Shown here piece by piece: positions 37,501 through 45,792 of a DNA stretch of 64,000 bases. This DNA comes from an uncultured Acetobacterium sp. (GTDB taxonomy: Bacteria > Bacillota > Clostridia > Eubacteriales > Eubacteriaceae), in contig NZ_OY760905.1 of assembly GCF_963664135.1 (NCBI RefSeq), forward strand, positions 992,001-1,056,000, in the 5' to 3' direction. Position 1 is the first letter of the stretch, and every line of letters starts with the position of its first letter. A program made the translations under genes and the position numbers. The notes under the pieces are model-generated. The model was given only the letters and a program-made list of their open reading frames with translations. It did not search any database and had not been told where the DNA came from.

Positions 37501-39224
37501 TTCGCCGTGACCAGGCAGTAATAATAATAGCTCCCCGGCACCGATTGTGAAACCATACTGGCGTTGTCAACTGCTGCTGTGCTGATTGCCGTCCCGCCAA
37601 GCGTGGCACTATTCATTTCCAACTGAAACCACTGATAGCCCGTTACCCCAGTGGCCGTCAGGTTGAGGGTAAAGTTTTCACCGTCAAAGGCAGACTGGTC
37701 CGTTGGCTGAGTGTTTATTGGTGGTGCTGACACCACCGTATAACCACCGGAATCAAAGACCGGGTAGCCGCTGTTTTTAGCGGCGTCTACCTTCCAGGTT
37801 GAATTGCCAGTCGCCCCGATATTCAAAGCATCCGCCAGGGCATACGTGCCGGTTGTACCTAATCCTGATCCTGTTGTATTGATGACCGCCTGTCCTTGCT
37901 CTGCCGTAAAGAAACCGCAAGCCGTTACAGATGTTGGCGGTGAACTATAGCTTCCACCAACCGCATTTTTATTAACTGAAACTCCATGATTTGTCAGTGT
38001 CAGGGAATCCAGCCAGTAACAGGAAGACACATTCACCGCACCAGAATCATGACTACCAATTTTGCCAACCACTGTCCCGGCACTGGCTTCGGGAGTGCTG
38101 ACGTTATTTTTATTTGCTTGAATACCACCAATATTATAGCAATTATTGACAACAATCGGCCCAAAATTAGTGTCATTCTCAGCATAACCGACAATCCCCC
38201 CGGCATAAGATTCTGCACTGCTGCCGCCTTCATTCAAAGCCCCGGTATTATAGCAATTGGCAATATTTGCAGCATACTCTAAATTCGCACAAATGCCCCC
38301 GACGCCTTCGTTTATCGCCGTCACAGTACCCGTATTGAATGTGTTTGTAATCGAACTCATTGAGGAGCAATATCCGGCAACGCCCCCCACAAGCTTGCTG
38401 CCGGTGACCGGTGCGCAATTTTCACAATCAATGACTGTACTGTTTCCAAGCCATCCTGCTATTCCGCCAACAGTATCCCCACTTGTTCCATTAATCAATC
38501 CTACATTGCGGCAATTCTTGATAGTCCCACCGTTAGACAGGCCTGCGATGCCACCGGCGTTGCGTAAACTGCCGCTGATTGCCACCTGACTACAGCAGTT
38601 TTCAATGGTTGCAGGGTTGAAAATACCACCCGCGATGCCGCCAGTATTATTACCTGAACCTGCAACCGTGATGCTACCGATGACGGTCAGATTTTTGATG
38701 GTACCCGCAGGTACATATCCAAACAGCCCCTGGTAGTTAGTTGATGCACTGATATCAAGATGCTCGACCGTATAACCCTGGCCGTCAAAAACCCCTTGGT
38801 ATGGGTAAGTATTCGGTCCGATACTCGCACCGATGGGCGTCCAGCTGCCCTTACTACCACCACAGACACTGCTCAAATCAATATCGCCGGTCAGTTTGGC
38901 ATTGGTAGACAGATTCGTTGCATCCAGCGTCGATACCGCATCACCCGTGTTCAAAATAACCGTGACACCGGAAGGCGCAACCACCTTATTGACAATTCCG
39001 GCAAAGGTCTGCAGCTCGGCCGCCGTGCTGATGGCATAATAACCATTTTTTAAGTCGTTTGCATCTTCACAGATATAACGCATGTTTTCCTGCGGAATGA
39101 CATTAATGCCCACCTGATAAACCGATGCATGGACCGGCGTTGCCCCCCATATTAGCATCAGCAGGGTAGCGAACAGCAGCACTCTGCTCATCCCTCGGGC
39201 TCCGTTTGCAATCGTCACGTTCAT
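34536..39224 (-). CDS. Giant surface protein: GLUG, MBG and ChW repeats
   Basis: A 1562-residue secreted protein, the largest in the window. Signal peptide near residues 10-34 (LLFATLLMLIWGATPVHAS). Residues 150-420 contain GLUG-type repeats (GGIAGGIFNPATIENCCSQV, VGGIAGWLGNSTVIDCEN) and a beta-helix-like region continues to about 1000 with repeats like MTGGTITGNEG. MBG/YDG-type domains follow (ISGSITGRAYNGQPIAL; ISQQPVTVTAQSDTI), then a Gly-rich linker, a chitobiase-like segment (GSVIYYSLDGITF), and three C-terminal ChW repeats (GVQYQTHVQDYGWEND; DTEVHVQNQGNLG; LYNVHVQNQGWLRDE). ChW repeats at the C-terminus, not the N-terminus, set it apart from its neighbours. AGAGGG precedes the ATG. Confidence 0.88.
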   Translation of the reverse strand: MNVTIANGARGMSRVLLFATLLMLIWGATPVHASVYQVGINVIPQENMRYICEDANDLKNGYYAISTAAELQTFAGIVNKVVAPSGVTVILNTGDAVSTLDATNLSTNAKLTGDIDLSSVCGGSKGSWTPIGASIGPNTYPYQGVFDGQGYTVEHLDISASTNYQGLFGYVPAGTIKNLTVIGSITVAGSGNNTGGIAGGIFNPATIENCCSQVAISGSLRNAGGIAGLSNGGTIKNCRNVGLINGTSGDTVGGIAGWLGNSTVIDCENCAPVTGSKLVGGVAGYCSSMSSITNTFNTGTVTAINEGVGGICANLEYAANIANCYNTGALNEGGSSAESYAGGIVGYAENDTNFGPIVVNNCYNIGGIQANKNNVSTPEASAGTVVGKIGSHDSGAVNVSSCYWLDSLTLTNHGVSVNKNAVGGSYSSPPTSVTACGFFTAEQGQAVINTTGSGLGTTGTYALADALNIGATGNSTWKVDAAKNSGYPVFDSGGYTVVSAPPINTQPTDQSAFDGENFTLNLTATGVTGYQWFQLEMNSATLGGTAISTAAVDNASMVSQSVPGSYYYYCLVTAKNASGITATTRSNTVTVTVMDKPEASWVLTTGGTTDSGALAEAIAACNNNTTGGTITLNKSLTLTDPITISKAVTLLSDGNNQIVRGSGLAGSDMVAVTNEGNLTLGGSSANTLTLDGGAVWTGDDDPILGRGTTNLGITTSGSVVNNQGMVTMHDGVIIQNNARDGASNNSRAAVNNNAPATGKSAIFTMDGGTITGNYGWNAGAIYNNCGTITDTGLIARTILTISGGKIYGNQNALNTDIGAGGIQNNGTFTLSGNAVITANKGYYSGGVDARLKMTMTGGTITGNEGLYCGGLGQGITSENQQLELTGGTITGNNATGSNTDGNTAGGLLPSKVSESTFNISGNPVVTGNTVGGTISQSGGVYTATGGTPVNMGLMYTTDFKTPVAVNGTLTNGADIGVSLLTFSGSDNVVPTPGIPVIVAVLGAPVMDASSYLAYFSSDNSSYNIAKDGNNLVLKVRTPVDISGSITGRAYNGQPIALDAAPVIKKAGTSDAVAIANLTYLYISTDGKGYSNAVAPKNAGAYQLVISVPIGNLDYTGSSTAIPFSISQQPVTVTAQSDTINVGAEAPVYQFNADGLVSGEFLTNVVFNCTYLKNDSTKGITGTYPIVPSGGTISDNYLLSYTPGTLTVNANSSGGGGGGYTPPATPVMPGITVNPGTITFDPSGNLAVDITGAPAGSVIYYSLDGITFTTTPPAMENAGEHKVYLKITCPGYQDYTTQTTVLVEKHEAPVIPELSLPVTGGQQSGSTDLGTLLPTNRGETHFWLGPFSDPRGILSGPPTIDQLGHLTYGFLNPLSASGEQVTASAETTALTATITVLVSMENYADTAINVVIGDSPAAAIGVQYQTHVQDYGWENDWTTDGNLSGTYGQSKRLEALKVELTGDVPAGATIDTEVHVQNQGNLGPFAMGTEAGTTGLGLRLENICLTLKNLPGYTLLYNVHVQNQGWLRDENDSSSWFKSGETAGTSTLSLRLEGIRIKLVKSE

Positions 39225-39436
39225 GTTTTTCCCTCTTCTCTATTTTTTTGTTCATGTTAGGTAGCTTTTTTGAAAACCCCTGATGATCAGCATCTATTTC
39301 AAATTTCATTTTGCGCATTAAACCTGCGCCCATTGTATCCTTTTACCGATATTTTGACTATCATAAAGAATTTTTTGCTTTATTTTCATATTAAGTGACA
39401 AGTTCCACTGTGACCTGACAAACGACCGTTATCTGC

Positions 39437-39501
39437 ATCCTATCATGGAAACAAACCCTTGTCCATCGGCGAAAGGCGTAGTTTTAGCTCAAAAAGGCGT
39501 A
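39437..39501 (-). promoter_or_regulatory. Second ChW-gene promoter with two TACGCC boxes
   Basis: TACGCC boxes at 39496-39501 and 39475-39480 (21 bases apart), nine bases, TGGACA (39460-39465), 17 bases, TAGGAT (39437-39442). The leader to the start at 39224 is about 205 nt, much longer than for the sister gene. Confidence 0.7.
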
Positions 39502-39522
39502 GATTTCTAACCATCAACAAAT

Positions 39523-39556
39523 AAAAAAGCAGTGGCTCACGGCTCACTGCTTTTTT
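39523..39556. terminator. Bidirectional terminator upstream of membrane protein gene
   Basis: AAAAAAGCAGTG pairs with CACTGCTTTTTT. It insulates the ChW promoter from the divergent gene at 39694. Confidence 0.7.
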
Positions 39557-39693
39557 GATACAACCGATCAGACTGATTTATCGATTTTTTCAGTTTGGAC
39601 TGTCCCTCAATTCTGAAACACTGACCCATTTTGTTGTTTTTTACCTGTAAATGGGGTATTGTTACCCTAACAAGACTTAAAAGAAGGTGCCAC

Positions 39694-40533
39694 ATGAAAA
39701 GAAAAAGGTTTATTGTCAGTATCATGACGGGGATTTTTGTGATCGTTCTGGTTGCTCTGCTCTGCTTTTCTCTGCCCCTGGCCAGTTTGCGGAGTGACTG
39801 GGTGCTCCAGGCTCAGGGAGCCAGCTTTGAAACGGCCAGTGTGTTTCATCAGTCTGGTCTGGCCCTAGCAGTACCCACCTCTGCCCAAACCGGGGATAAT
39901 CGCTGGTGCGATCACATGAAGCTCTATCACTGCGGCGAAAACTTTCCCCACCAGGGAGATGGCGAACTGAGTATCCTTTACAATTTCGGTGCCTTTAATG
40001 ATGGTCGTTCGGCCTTCTACAATCCGGAGTCCGCTACCTTCAACGCTCACTATGGAGTTTATGCCATTCATCAGACCGACAGGATTTTCGGTTATCAGAA
40101 CGCCGCAGTCGATGTGCAGGCCATTACCGATCTGGTGTCTTTTGATCAGTTGGAACTGGTGATGACCTCACTCGGATGTCCCGCTTCTCGAAAACTGTTT
40201 CACAGTCAGATCATCGATATTCAGCCCGGTCCCGAAATGGCCGGTTTTACCGACTGGATCCAGATTGACGCCAACATTCAGACCAATGCACCCCTGTACC
40301 AGGAGCAAAACTTCCAGCTTGGCACTCTCCAATATGGCCGCCCCCCGGCCAATTATGTCGGTCCCGACTTCCCGATGACTCCGATGGTGGGCCAGCTCTA
40401 TCTACGCTACGACCAGCCCCGTCAGCTCACAGTGATTTATTTTGTGATTGGGAAAGATGCGGCTGTCGTTGATCAGACCAGTACGGATTATCTCAAACCG
40501 ATTAAGTGGCTGGAAGGTAGTCAGTCCAACTAA
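39694..40533 (+). CDS. Membrane-anchored protein of unknown function
   Basis: A 279-residue protein not recognised. A single N-terminal span (RKRFIVSIMTGIFVIVLVALLCFSLPLASL) suggests an anchored or secreted protein. The extracellular part contains paired cysteines (RWCDHMKLYHCG), YGVYAIHQTDRIFGYQNAAV, and MTSLGCPASRK, with no catalytic motif that I can name. The start at 39694 follows AAGAAGGTG; a longer frame from 39631 lacks a site. It lies between surface-protein genes and may act with them, but that is only context. Confidence 0.6.
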   Translation: MKRKRFIVSIMTGIFVIVLVALLCFSLPLASLRSDWVLQAQGASFETASVFHQSGLALAVPTSAQTGDNRWCDHMKLYHCGENFPHQGDGELSILYNFGAFNDGRSAFYNPESATFNAHYGVYAIHQTDRIFGYQNAAVDVQAITDLVSFDQLELVMTSLGCPASRKLFHSQIIDIQPGPEMAGFTDWIQIDANIQTNAPLYQEQNFQLGTLQYGRPPANYVGPDFPMTPMVGQLYLRYDQPRQLTVIYFVIGKDAAVVDQTSTDYLKPIKWLEGSQSN

Positions 40534-40619
40534 GTCCTTGATTATAATGTAGCTCACCTTAAACACTATTTTCCAAGACCGGCTGGAGGATTTCTATCGC
40601 TTAAGGTGGGGTAGCCCAA

Positions 40620-41248
40620 TTACTTCCTTCGTCCATGGACATTTGGACTGTTCCCGGAATTATCGGTAGCATAGAAGGTCATGGCCATAATATCGTTTGC
40701 TTTTCGCAGTTTCTCAACATCCGGCGGATTAAGGTTCAGATTTTTTCAGGTGATTTCACCAGTAGTTGAATAGACATAGGCAGCCGGCACAGTATAATTT
40801 TCATTGCCCCCACCAGTCTTGTTAAAGCTGGCCGTAATCGTTTTATTGTCGCCAACGATTGCATCGTTGAAATTGGCCACCGGGACGACATTGACAGGAG
40901 TTTCGTTGGAAAGAATCCCGCCAACGTGACCGGTAATGGCGGCCGTGGTATAGCCGTCATAGGTTTTAGACGCTCTCACCACATTCGTGGTGACCGTTAA
41001 CTCAGTGGGGGGTGATTGTTCCCGTGATGGTTTTGGAACTGATCTGGTAATGATCCTTGTCGGTTCTGGAAAGTGTAAAACTGACATTAATATCATCAAC
41101 ACCGACATTGGGATCGACAAATATCCCTGTTGGATTAACAACAACAGTTTCCCCGGATACGACCCCATTAATCTTTGCCGAATCAATTGCGCCGACCCAG
41201 CCATACCATGAATAGTGTCATGTATTTAACCAATTTGTCTTTTTTCAT
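40620..41248 (-). pseudogene. Remnant of YDG-domain surface protein
   Basis: A decayed secreted-protein gene. It begins at 41248 with AAGGA and an ATG giving MKKDKLVKYMTLFMVWLG, a signal peptide start, and soon stops. In another frame the sequence continues SAKINGVVSGETVVVNPTG...VSFTLSRTDKDHYQISSKTITGTITP, and in a third LTVTTNVVRASKTYDGYTTAAITG and FNKTGGGNENYTVPAAYVYS, the pattern of YDG/MBG domains. A TGA at 40746 then interrupts a readable tail (NLNPPDVEKLRKANDIMAMT). At least two frameshifts and one stop are needed to explain it, together with loss of most of the original length. Confidence 0.7.
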
Positions 41249-41403
41249 TTTTTCCTTGCTTGCTTTTTTATTACTGTCTCTCTACTAAATAATACATACT
41301 AACAATTGTTGCCGTCAAAAGCAAAGCGCATTCACGAGTTAAAACAACGATTCGCGATGCCGCTGAAACTACAATCAAAAAAGCAATCCAATCAACCTGG
41401 CTA

Positions 41404-41432
41404 TTTACACCTTACCGCTTTAGGAGTATACT
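41404..41432 (+). promoter_or_regulatory. Promoter of the His-tailed protein gene
   Basis: TTTACA (41404-41409), 17 bases, TATACT (41427-41432). A strong GAGGAGG ribosome site follows at 41465. Confidence 0.65.
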
Positions 41433-41478
41433 TGTTTCAGCGTGCTAAATTTTACATGCTTCAGAGGAGGAATTACCC

Positions 41479-42267
41479 ATGTCAATTATTCAGCATATGA
41501 TCGAAACATATAAACTCGTCTACCAAGTCGAAAAAGATTACCCCCTTGAAATCATTGTAACCACGGAAATCTATAATGAACGACTAAAATTGAGTAATAC
41601 CAAATGTGACCAGGCCATTGTCGAAGCTTCAAAGCAGGAGCTCAGTGACTGTCGCCAACTGTTAGTGCTGCCGGATGAGCAGGACAGTAATTTTTATCTG
41701 TTGCTCCATGAAGAGCTTTTTGATGAATCCCAACTCTATGGGCAAGTCATCGCCTATGAATACACCCGTCTTATCGATTATGCCGATATTCAGAGTAAAT
41801 ACGGTATAAAAAATCTGCGGGCAGCCCAATTTCCCGACTCAGCCTGTTTATTATTTCTTTCTGAAGCCCGGGCTTGTTTCCGAAGTTTCAACCTTTATTA
41901 CAACCTGACCAGTGTTGAAAACAAAGCCGTGCTCTTCTCCTATCTATGCGGCATGGTGCCGGATTATGAAAAAGCATTAAGTCGTGATCTCCCGGCGCAC
42001 ATGATCTCGCTGGCTGAGTTTTATGGTCAGGCTCTGGCCATTGGTTCATATGTAAATTTTGAGGTCAGCCTGCCGGACTATCTGAATCGACACGCGGTTC
42101 ATGATTTGCTGGCCCAACTGAAAATGAACATTAATAACGTCAGTATTTTTGAAAACTATGAAGTAATCTGTGAAACCTACAATGATTTTATCGTAAATAA
42201 ATCGAAAGAAGCCCATATTCATACCCATCAGTGTAACCATGATCACGGTGAGCATCATCATCACTAA
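41479..42267 (+). CDS. Unknown soluble protein with His-rich tail
   Basis: A 262-residue cytoplasmic protein I cannot assign. It has a mixed helical sequence (QHMIETYKLVYQVEKDYPLEIIV; VIAYEYTRLIDYADIQSKYG; LYYNLTSVENKAVLFSYLCG) and ends with EAHIHTHQCNHDHGEHHHH, nine histidines and one cysteine in 19 residues, a likely metal-binding or metal-storage tail. Such tails occur in nickel and zinc chaperones, but the body resembles none that I know. GAGGAGG lies eight bases before the ATG and a consensus promoter is present, so expression is probably high. Confidence 0.7.
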   Translation: MSIIQHMIETYKLVYQVEKDYPLEIIVTTEIYNERLKLSNTKCDQAIVEASKQELSDCRQLLVLPDEQDSNFYLLLHEELFDESQLYGQVIAYEYTRLIDYADIQSKYGIKNLRAAQFPDSACLLFLSEARACFRSFNLYYNLTSVENKAVLFSYLCGMVPDYEKALSRDLPAHMISLAEFYGQALAIGSYVNFEVSLPDYLNRHAVHDLLAQLKMNINNVSIFENYEVICETYNDFIVNKSKEAHIHTHQCNHDHGEHHHH

Positions 42268-42274
42268 ATAATAG

Positions 42275-42320
42275 TTGACATTCTTATTTAATCAATGTAA
42301 AATACTCAACGTAGAGTATT
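42275..42320 (+). promoter_or_regulatory. PadR promoter with overlapping operator
   Basis: TTGACA (42275-42280), 17 bases, TAAAAT (42298-42303). The dyad AATACTC-AACGTA-GAGTATT (42301-42320) overlaps the -10 box and start site, a position suited to autorepression by the PadR protein encoded next. Confidence 0.7.
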
Positions 42321-42335
42321 GGAGGTGACAAACAT

Positions 42336-42875
42336 TTGACACGCGTACTTGTACTGGGAATTCTTGATGTGCAGCCCATGTCCGGATATGACATTCAGCA
42401 GATGCTGCGGTTGTCCGATGCCGAACGCTGGGGTGGCGTTCTAATTGGTTCCATTTATCATGCCCTCAAAAAAATGGAAAAAGAAGGGCTAGTTGCCGTC
42501 GACAGCATTGAACAAACCGGTCATCGCCAAAAAGCTATTTATAAAATTACTGCAACAGGCCAGGAACATTTACAGCAACTGGTGGGTGAATCCCTCAAAG
42601 CCTCTTCGGTGAATTATCCGTCGACCTTGTATTCAGGTTTGTCCTTTATCGAAAAGATTTCAAAGGAAGATGCCCTGGCCGCTCTCTATCAACAACGGGA
42701 TCAGTTAAAAAAAGAATACGAGGAACTGGAAAATGGTTTACGTTTAAAAAATGTGGCGATGAGCAATCATATCCCCCCCATGACGACCCTGGTTTTTGAT
42801 AACATGTTTGCCGTCGTTAAACAACAGCAATCATTTGTAGAAAATGCCATCCAATTGTTGGAATCAGAAAAATAA
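42336..42875 (+). CDS. PadR family transcriptional regulator
   Basis: A 179-residue PadR-type repressor. The winged helix occupies residues 1-80: VLGILDVQPMSGYDIQQML, then GGVLIGSIYHALKKMEKEGLVAVDSIEQTGHRQKAIYKITATGQEHL. The C-terminal 90 residues are the helical dimerisation part (EDALAALYQQRDQLKKEYEELEN). The start is TTG at 42336 with GGAGGTG eight bases upstream. It precedes an ABC exporter, the usual target of PadR regulators that respond to drugs or membrane stress. Two different dyads, at 42301 and 42930, are candidate operators. Confidence 0.88.
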   Translation: MTRVLVLGILDVQPMSGYDIQQMLRLSDAERWGGVLIGSIYHALKKMEKEGLVAVDSIEQTGHRQKAIYKITATGQEHLQQLVGESLKASSVNYPSTLYSGLSFIEKISKEDALAALYQQRDQLKKEYEELENGLRLKNVAMSNHIPPMTTLVFDNMFAVVKQQQSFVENAIQLLESEK

Positions 42876-42929
42876 ACCACACTATTCTCCCTCTATCATC
42901 AGAGGGAGAAAAAAATAATCATATAGTCA

Positions 42930-42947
42930 ACGTTGTGTAAACAACGT
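42930..42947 (+). promoter_or_regulatory. Candidate operator before the ABC genes
   Basis: Perfect inverted repeat ACGTTG-TGTAAA-CAACGT, just upstream of the AAGGAGGA ribosome site of the ATPase gene. It shares the CAACGT core with the dyad in front of PadR. A separate hairpin (CTCCCTCT/AGAGGGAG, 42889-42910) lacks a T run. Confidence 0.5.
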
Positions 42948-42967
42948 AAATTAAGGAGGACTTTAAA

Positions 42968-43684
42968 ATGAATCTTATTTCTGCCAAGGGCCTGGTTAAA
43001 AAGTTTCATCAGAAAAATGTCATCAACGGCATTGATTTTGAAATTAAACAGGGCGAAATTCTGGCTTTGATCGGGCCAAATGGGGTGGGAAAATCCACCA
43101 CTATTGCGATGCTGCTGGGTATTCTAAAACCGGATCAAGGCCACATCAACTACTGGCGCCCCGACTACCGGGGATACGTGGGAGCCCAGCTGCAATCCAC
43201 CCCCTTTTTTGAAGGATATACCACTGAGGAAAACCTGAAACTTTTTGCGGCGCTCTACCATACCAAATTGACTAAGGATCAGATCCGGGTGGAGCTGGAA
43301 AACTGTCATTTATCCGATGCAGCCAAAACACCGGCTGTCAAACTATCACTGGGGCAGCAAAAACGGCTGGCCATCGGGGTGACCAATGTCCATCATCCGG
43401 AATTAGTTGTACTGGACGAACCTTCCGCCGGTTTGGATCCCCGAGCCCGACATGAAATCCGCGCGATGATTCAAACCATGGCCAAAAACCGGCAAACGGT
43501 TTTGTTTTCATCCCACGATATGGATGAGGTTGAACAAATTGCCGATCGTCTGATTTTCATGAATGACGGTTGCATTGTCGATGCCGGCAAACCGGAAGAA
43601 CTGATGGAAAAACATGGAGTCAACAACCTGGAAGCCTTGTACTTAAAACTGACCCCATCACAATTTAAAGGAGAACACCAATGA
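42968..43684 (+). CDS. ABC exporter ATP-binding protein
   Basis: A 238-residue ABC ATPase. Walker A IGPNGVGKSTT near residue 38, signature KLSLGQQKRLAIG near 130, Walker B LVVLDEPSAGLDP near 151, and the switch histidine in VLFSSHDMDE. The signature carries LSLGQ in place of LSGGQ, a tolerated variant. With the overlapping permease gene it forms an ABC-2 type exporter, most likely for drugs, lipids or a peptide. The permease start overlaps its stop (ATGA). Confidence 0.93.
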   Translation: MNLISAKGLVKKFHQKNVINGIDFEIKQGEILALIGPNGVGKSTTIAMLLGILKPDQGHINYWRPDYRGYVGAQLQSTPFFEGYTTEENLKLFAALYHTKLTKDQIRVELENCHLSDAAKTPAVKLSLGQQKRLAIGVTNVHHPELVVLDEPSAGLDPRARHEIRAMIQTMAKNRQTVLFSSHDMDEVEQIADRLIFMNDGCIVDAGKPEELMEKHGVNNLEALYLKLTPSQFKGEHQ

Positions 43685-44427
43685 ACACGAATTTTATGAA
43701 TACTGCCTTTATGAATACCGTTTTCGGCCTTTCACTAAAAGCTGCCGCCCGGGAGCCATTTCTGCTGTTCTGGTCGATTATCATGCCGATTGGCGGAACC
43801 ATTGGTCTGGGACTGTTGATTAATCAGCCGGGCTACAGCGTCCAGATCACCACCGGCATGATGGCCATGGGGATTTTGTTTTATGCCTTCACCACCACTG
43901 TTTTTTCGGTTCTGGCTCAGCGAAAACGGGGGGTCTACAAACTTTTAAGGGTAACCCCAATGCCCTTATGGCGGTACATTCTCAGTGTTTCATCGGCCTG
44001 GATTCTGATCTCGCTGTTATGTGGGATGCTGGTGCTGTCGGTGGGTGCCATTGTTTTTGGTTTTAGTTTATCGCCCCTCGCGGTGATGATGATCGGGCTG
44101 GTTTGTATCCTGGGAGCCTGCGGCTATGTGTTTTTTAGTTTCTTTATCTCCGGCTTATGCAAATCCGAATCTCAGGCCAGCATTGCCACCAACCTGATTA
44201 CGCTGCCCTTTCTTTTGTGCAGCAGTGCCTTTTATTCATTGGACGGGGCGCCTCAATGGATTCAGAGTCTCAGTTATTTCAATCCTTTCCAATGGTTTGT
44301 CAGCGGGTTGCGCAGTGGCTGTTCTTTAGATGCATCGGGATGGCTTGCCAGTGTGGGGGTATTGCTGATTATCCTTATTGTCAGCCTGTTCCTGGCGGTA
44401 AAGTCACTGGGTTTTAAGGAAATCTAA
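43681..44427 (+). CDS. ABC-2 type permease
   Basis: A 248-residue membrane protein with six hydrophobic segments, including FLLFWSIIMPIGGTIGLGLLI, MAMGILFYAFTTTVFSVLAQ, WILISLLCGMLVLSVGAIVFG and VGVLLIILIVSLFLAVKSLG. The segment RKRGVYKLLRVTPMPLWRYI after the second span is the characteristic coupling loop of ABC-2 exporters. It overlaps the ATPase gene by four bases, so the two are translated together. A clear terminator follows. Confidence 0.9.
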   Translation: MNTNFMNTAFMNTVFGLSLKAAAREPFLLFWSIIMPIGGTIGLGLLINQPGYSVQITTGMMAMGILFYAFTTTVFSVLAQRKRGVYKLLRVTPMPLWRYILSVSSAWILISLLCGMLVLSVGAIVFGFSLSPLAVMMIGLVCILGACGYVFFSFFISGLCKSESQASIATNLITLPFLLCSSAFYSLDGAPQWIQSLSYFNPFQWFVSGLRSGCSLDASGWLASVGVLLIILIVSLFLAVKSLGFKEI

Positions 44428-44435
44428 TTTATTTG

Positions 44436-44473
44436 AAAAAAAGCGAATCTCTGTCTTTACAGGGGTTCGCTTT
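44436..44473 (+). terminator. Terminator between ABC operon and DUF4391 operon
   Basis: AAAAGCGAA.C.CTGT pairs with ACAGGGGTTCGCTTTT, usable from both sides. Confidence 0.75.
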
Positions 44474-44486
44474 TGTTTGCATTATT

Positions 44487-44810
44487 TTATTGTGAATTAT
44501 TTTTCTGAGCATGCAGGTGTCTGCGGATCTGCTCAACGATTTGTTCGATGGTGTAATATTCCACCTCAATGACATTGATGGTGGTTTCGTAGCCATCTGC
44601 TTTGATGATCTGGGGCGTAAAAATCAATCTGATTTTATTGCCTTCTTCATCATTCCAGTCGGCTGTGGTCATTTCCGGTTTTAAACTCCGAAAGAACAAT
44701 TCGATCTGCTTTTCGTTCCAGGGAAGATAAAAGCCTTCATAGTTCAGTAAAATGTTAATGTCTTTGACCCGTTTGCCGGTGCCTTTGATATTTTTAATCC
44801 GTTTTAACAT
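44487..44810 (-). CDS. Unknown 107-residue protein behind DUF4391
   Basis: A small soluble protein I do not recognise. It has a basic N-terminus (MLKRIKNIKGTGKRVKD), a mixed middle with YEGFYLPWNEKQIELFFRSLKP, and an acidic helical end (YYTIEQIVEQIRRHLHAQ). It starts 15 bases after the DUF4391 stop with a GGAG ribosome site, so the two form an operon. The second DUF4391 copy has no such partner. Confidence 0.6.
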   Translation of the reverse strand: MLKRIKNIKGTGKRVKDINILLNYEGFYLPWNEKQIELFFRSLKPEMTTADWNDEEGNKIRLIFTPQIIKADGYETTINVIEVEYYTIEQIVEQIRRHLHAQKNNSQ

Positions 44811-44825
44811 TGCTACTCCTGTTTT

Positions 44826-45644
44826 TTAGAATGATCTCGCATCAAATCGGTTTCCGGCACCGTCTTTCATGTTTATAAAAACATTGGGAAAAAAGGCTCG
44901 GATGTTTTCAATATTATTGGCAGGCGCTTGTCTTTCTGCCGGTTGTTGGTTTTCATTTGGGGTTAATGGTGATGCGCTTATCTTTTTTAATTCTTCTTTG
45001 GCCTTTTTTAGTTCACCCATGAGTTTTAATTGTTTGCTGAACATTTTTTCATGATCGATCTGGGTTTGCAATTTCTTGATGGCCGCTTCTTTGTTTTTGA
45101 TATCGTCATGCTCATCCTGTTTTTGTTTTTTAGTGACCGTTTCTCTGGAAATACTGCCATTTTCGATGGCGATAGCTTTTCCGGCGACCTGCATTAAAAT
45201 GCTTTCGTAGATATGATCCAGGTCCCAGCCTTCCACCTTCAGTTCGAGATCCGAATAGGATTGCCAATTGGTTTGATAGTAGGTATCAAATCGTAATTTA
45301 TCGGCCGAATGATTGTCGGATTCATTGTTCCCACACCAAATTTGACCCCATTCTTCATAGCGGATCACAAAAACCGTATATTGGTTGGTTTCCCGGTTGA
45401 TAATTTCAATCAAATCCTGGCTGATTGCCTGTCGTTTCAAAACAATTTCCACCACTGCAATTTCAGAGAGAACTTTTCCTGGCCAGACAGACAAGGTATC
45501 GGGTGATAATCGATTCACCCAGATAATGCTTTCGATATCGTCAGTGAACTTCTTTTTTAACGTATCGGCACAGTTTAAATATTTGTAAAACAATTCTTTG
45601 GGCATTTGTCGGTATACGTTGGTGCTGCTTAGTAAGTCTATCAT
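44826..45644 (-). CDS. DUF4391 family protein, copy A
   Basis: A 272-residue protein with the DUF4391 opening: VYRQMPKELFYKYLNCADTLKKKF, then IIWVNRLSPDTLSVWPGK and VVEIVLKRQAISQDLIEIINRE. The centre has VFVIRYEEWGQIWC; the C-terminal third is charged coiled coil (EAAIKKLQTQIDHEKMF) and ends in ENIRAFFPNVFINMKDG. DUF4391 genes are often met next to helicases or methyltransferases in accessory islands; neither is present here. A paralogue lies 800 bases away. AAGGAG precedes the ATG. Confidence 0.8.
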   Translation of the reverse strand: MIDLLSSTNVYRQMPKELFYKYLNCADTLKKKFTDDIESIIWVNRLSPDTLSVWPGKVLSEIAVVEIVLKRQAISQDLIEIINRETNQYTVFVIRYEEWGQIWCGNNESDNHSADKLRFDTYYQTNWQSYSDLELKVEGWDLDHIYESILMQVAGKAIAIENGSISRETVTKKQKQDEHDDIKNKEAAIKKLQTQIDHEKMFSKQLKLMGELKKAKEELKKISASPLTPNENQQPAERQAPANNIENIRAFFPNVFINMKDGAGNRFDARSF

Positions 45645-45792
45645 GGCATCTCCTTCTCAATTTCTTGCTGAATTTTTTCGGCTGAAAAGATGGTCAATTT
45701 AACCGTCATTTCAGTATTGGTTTGCTATTATTAATATCGGCCAAACCCCAGAAATACTGAGTTTTTTTATGACCACTTCATCAAATCAAATT

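Noticed and set aside
42889..42910. Hairpin CTCCCTCT/AGAGGGAG after PadR as a terminator
   Set aside because: It is followed by A and not T on the coding strand, so it does not fit Rho-independent termination.
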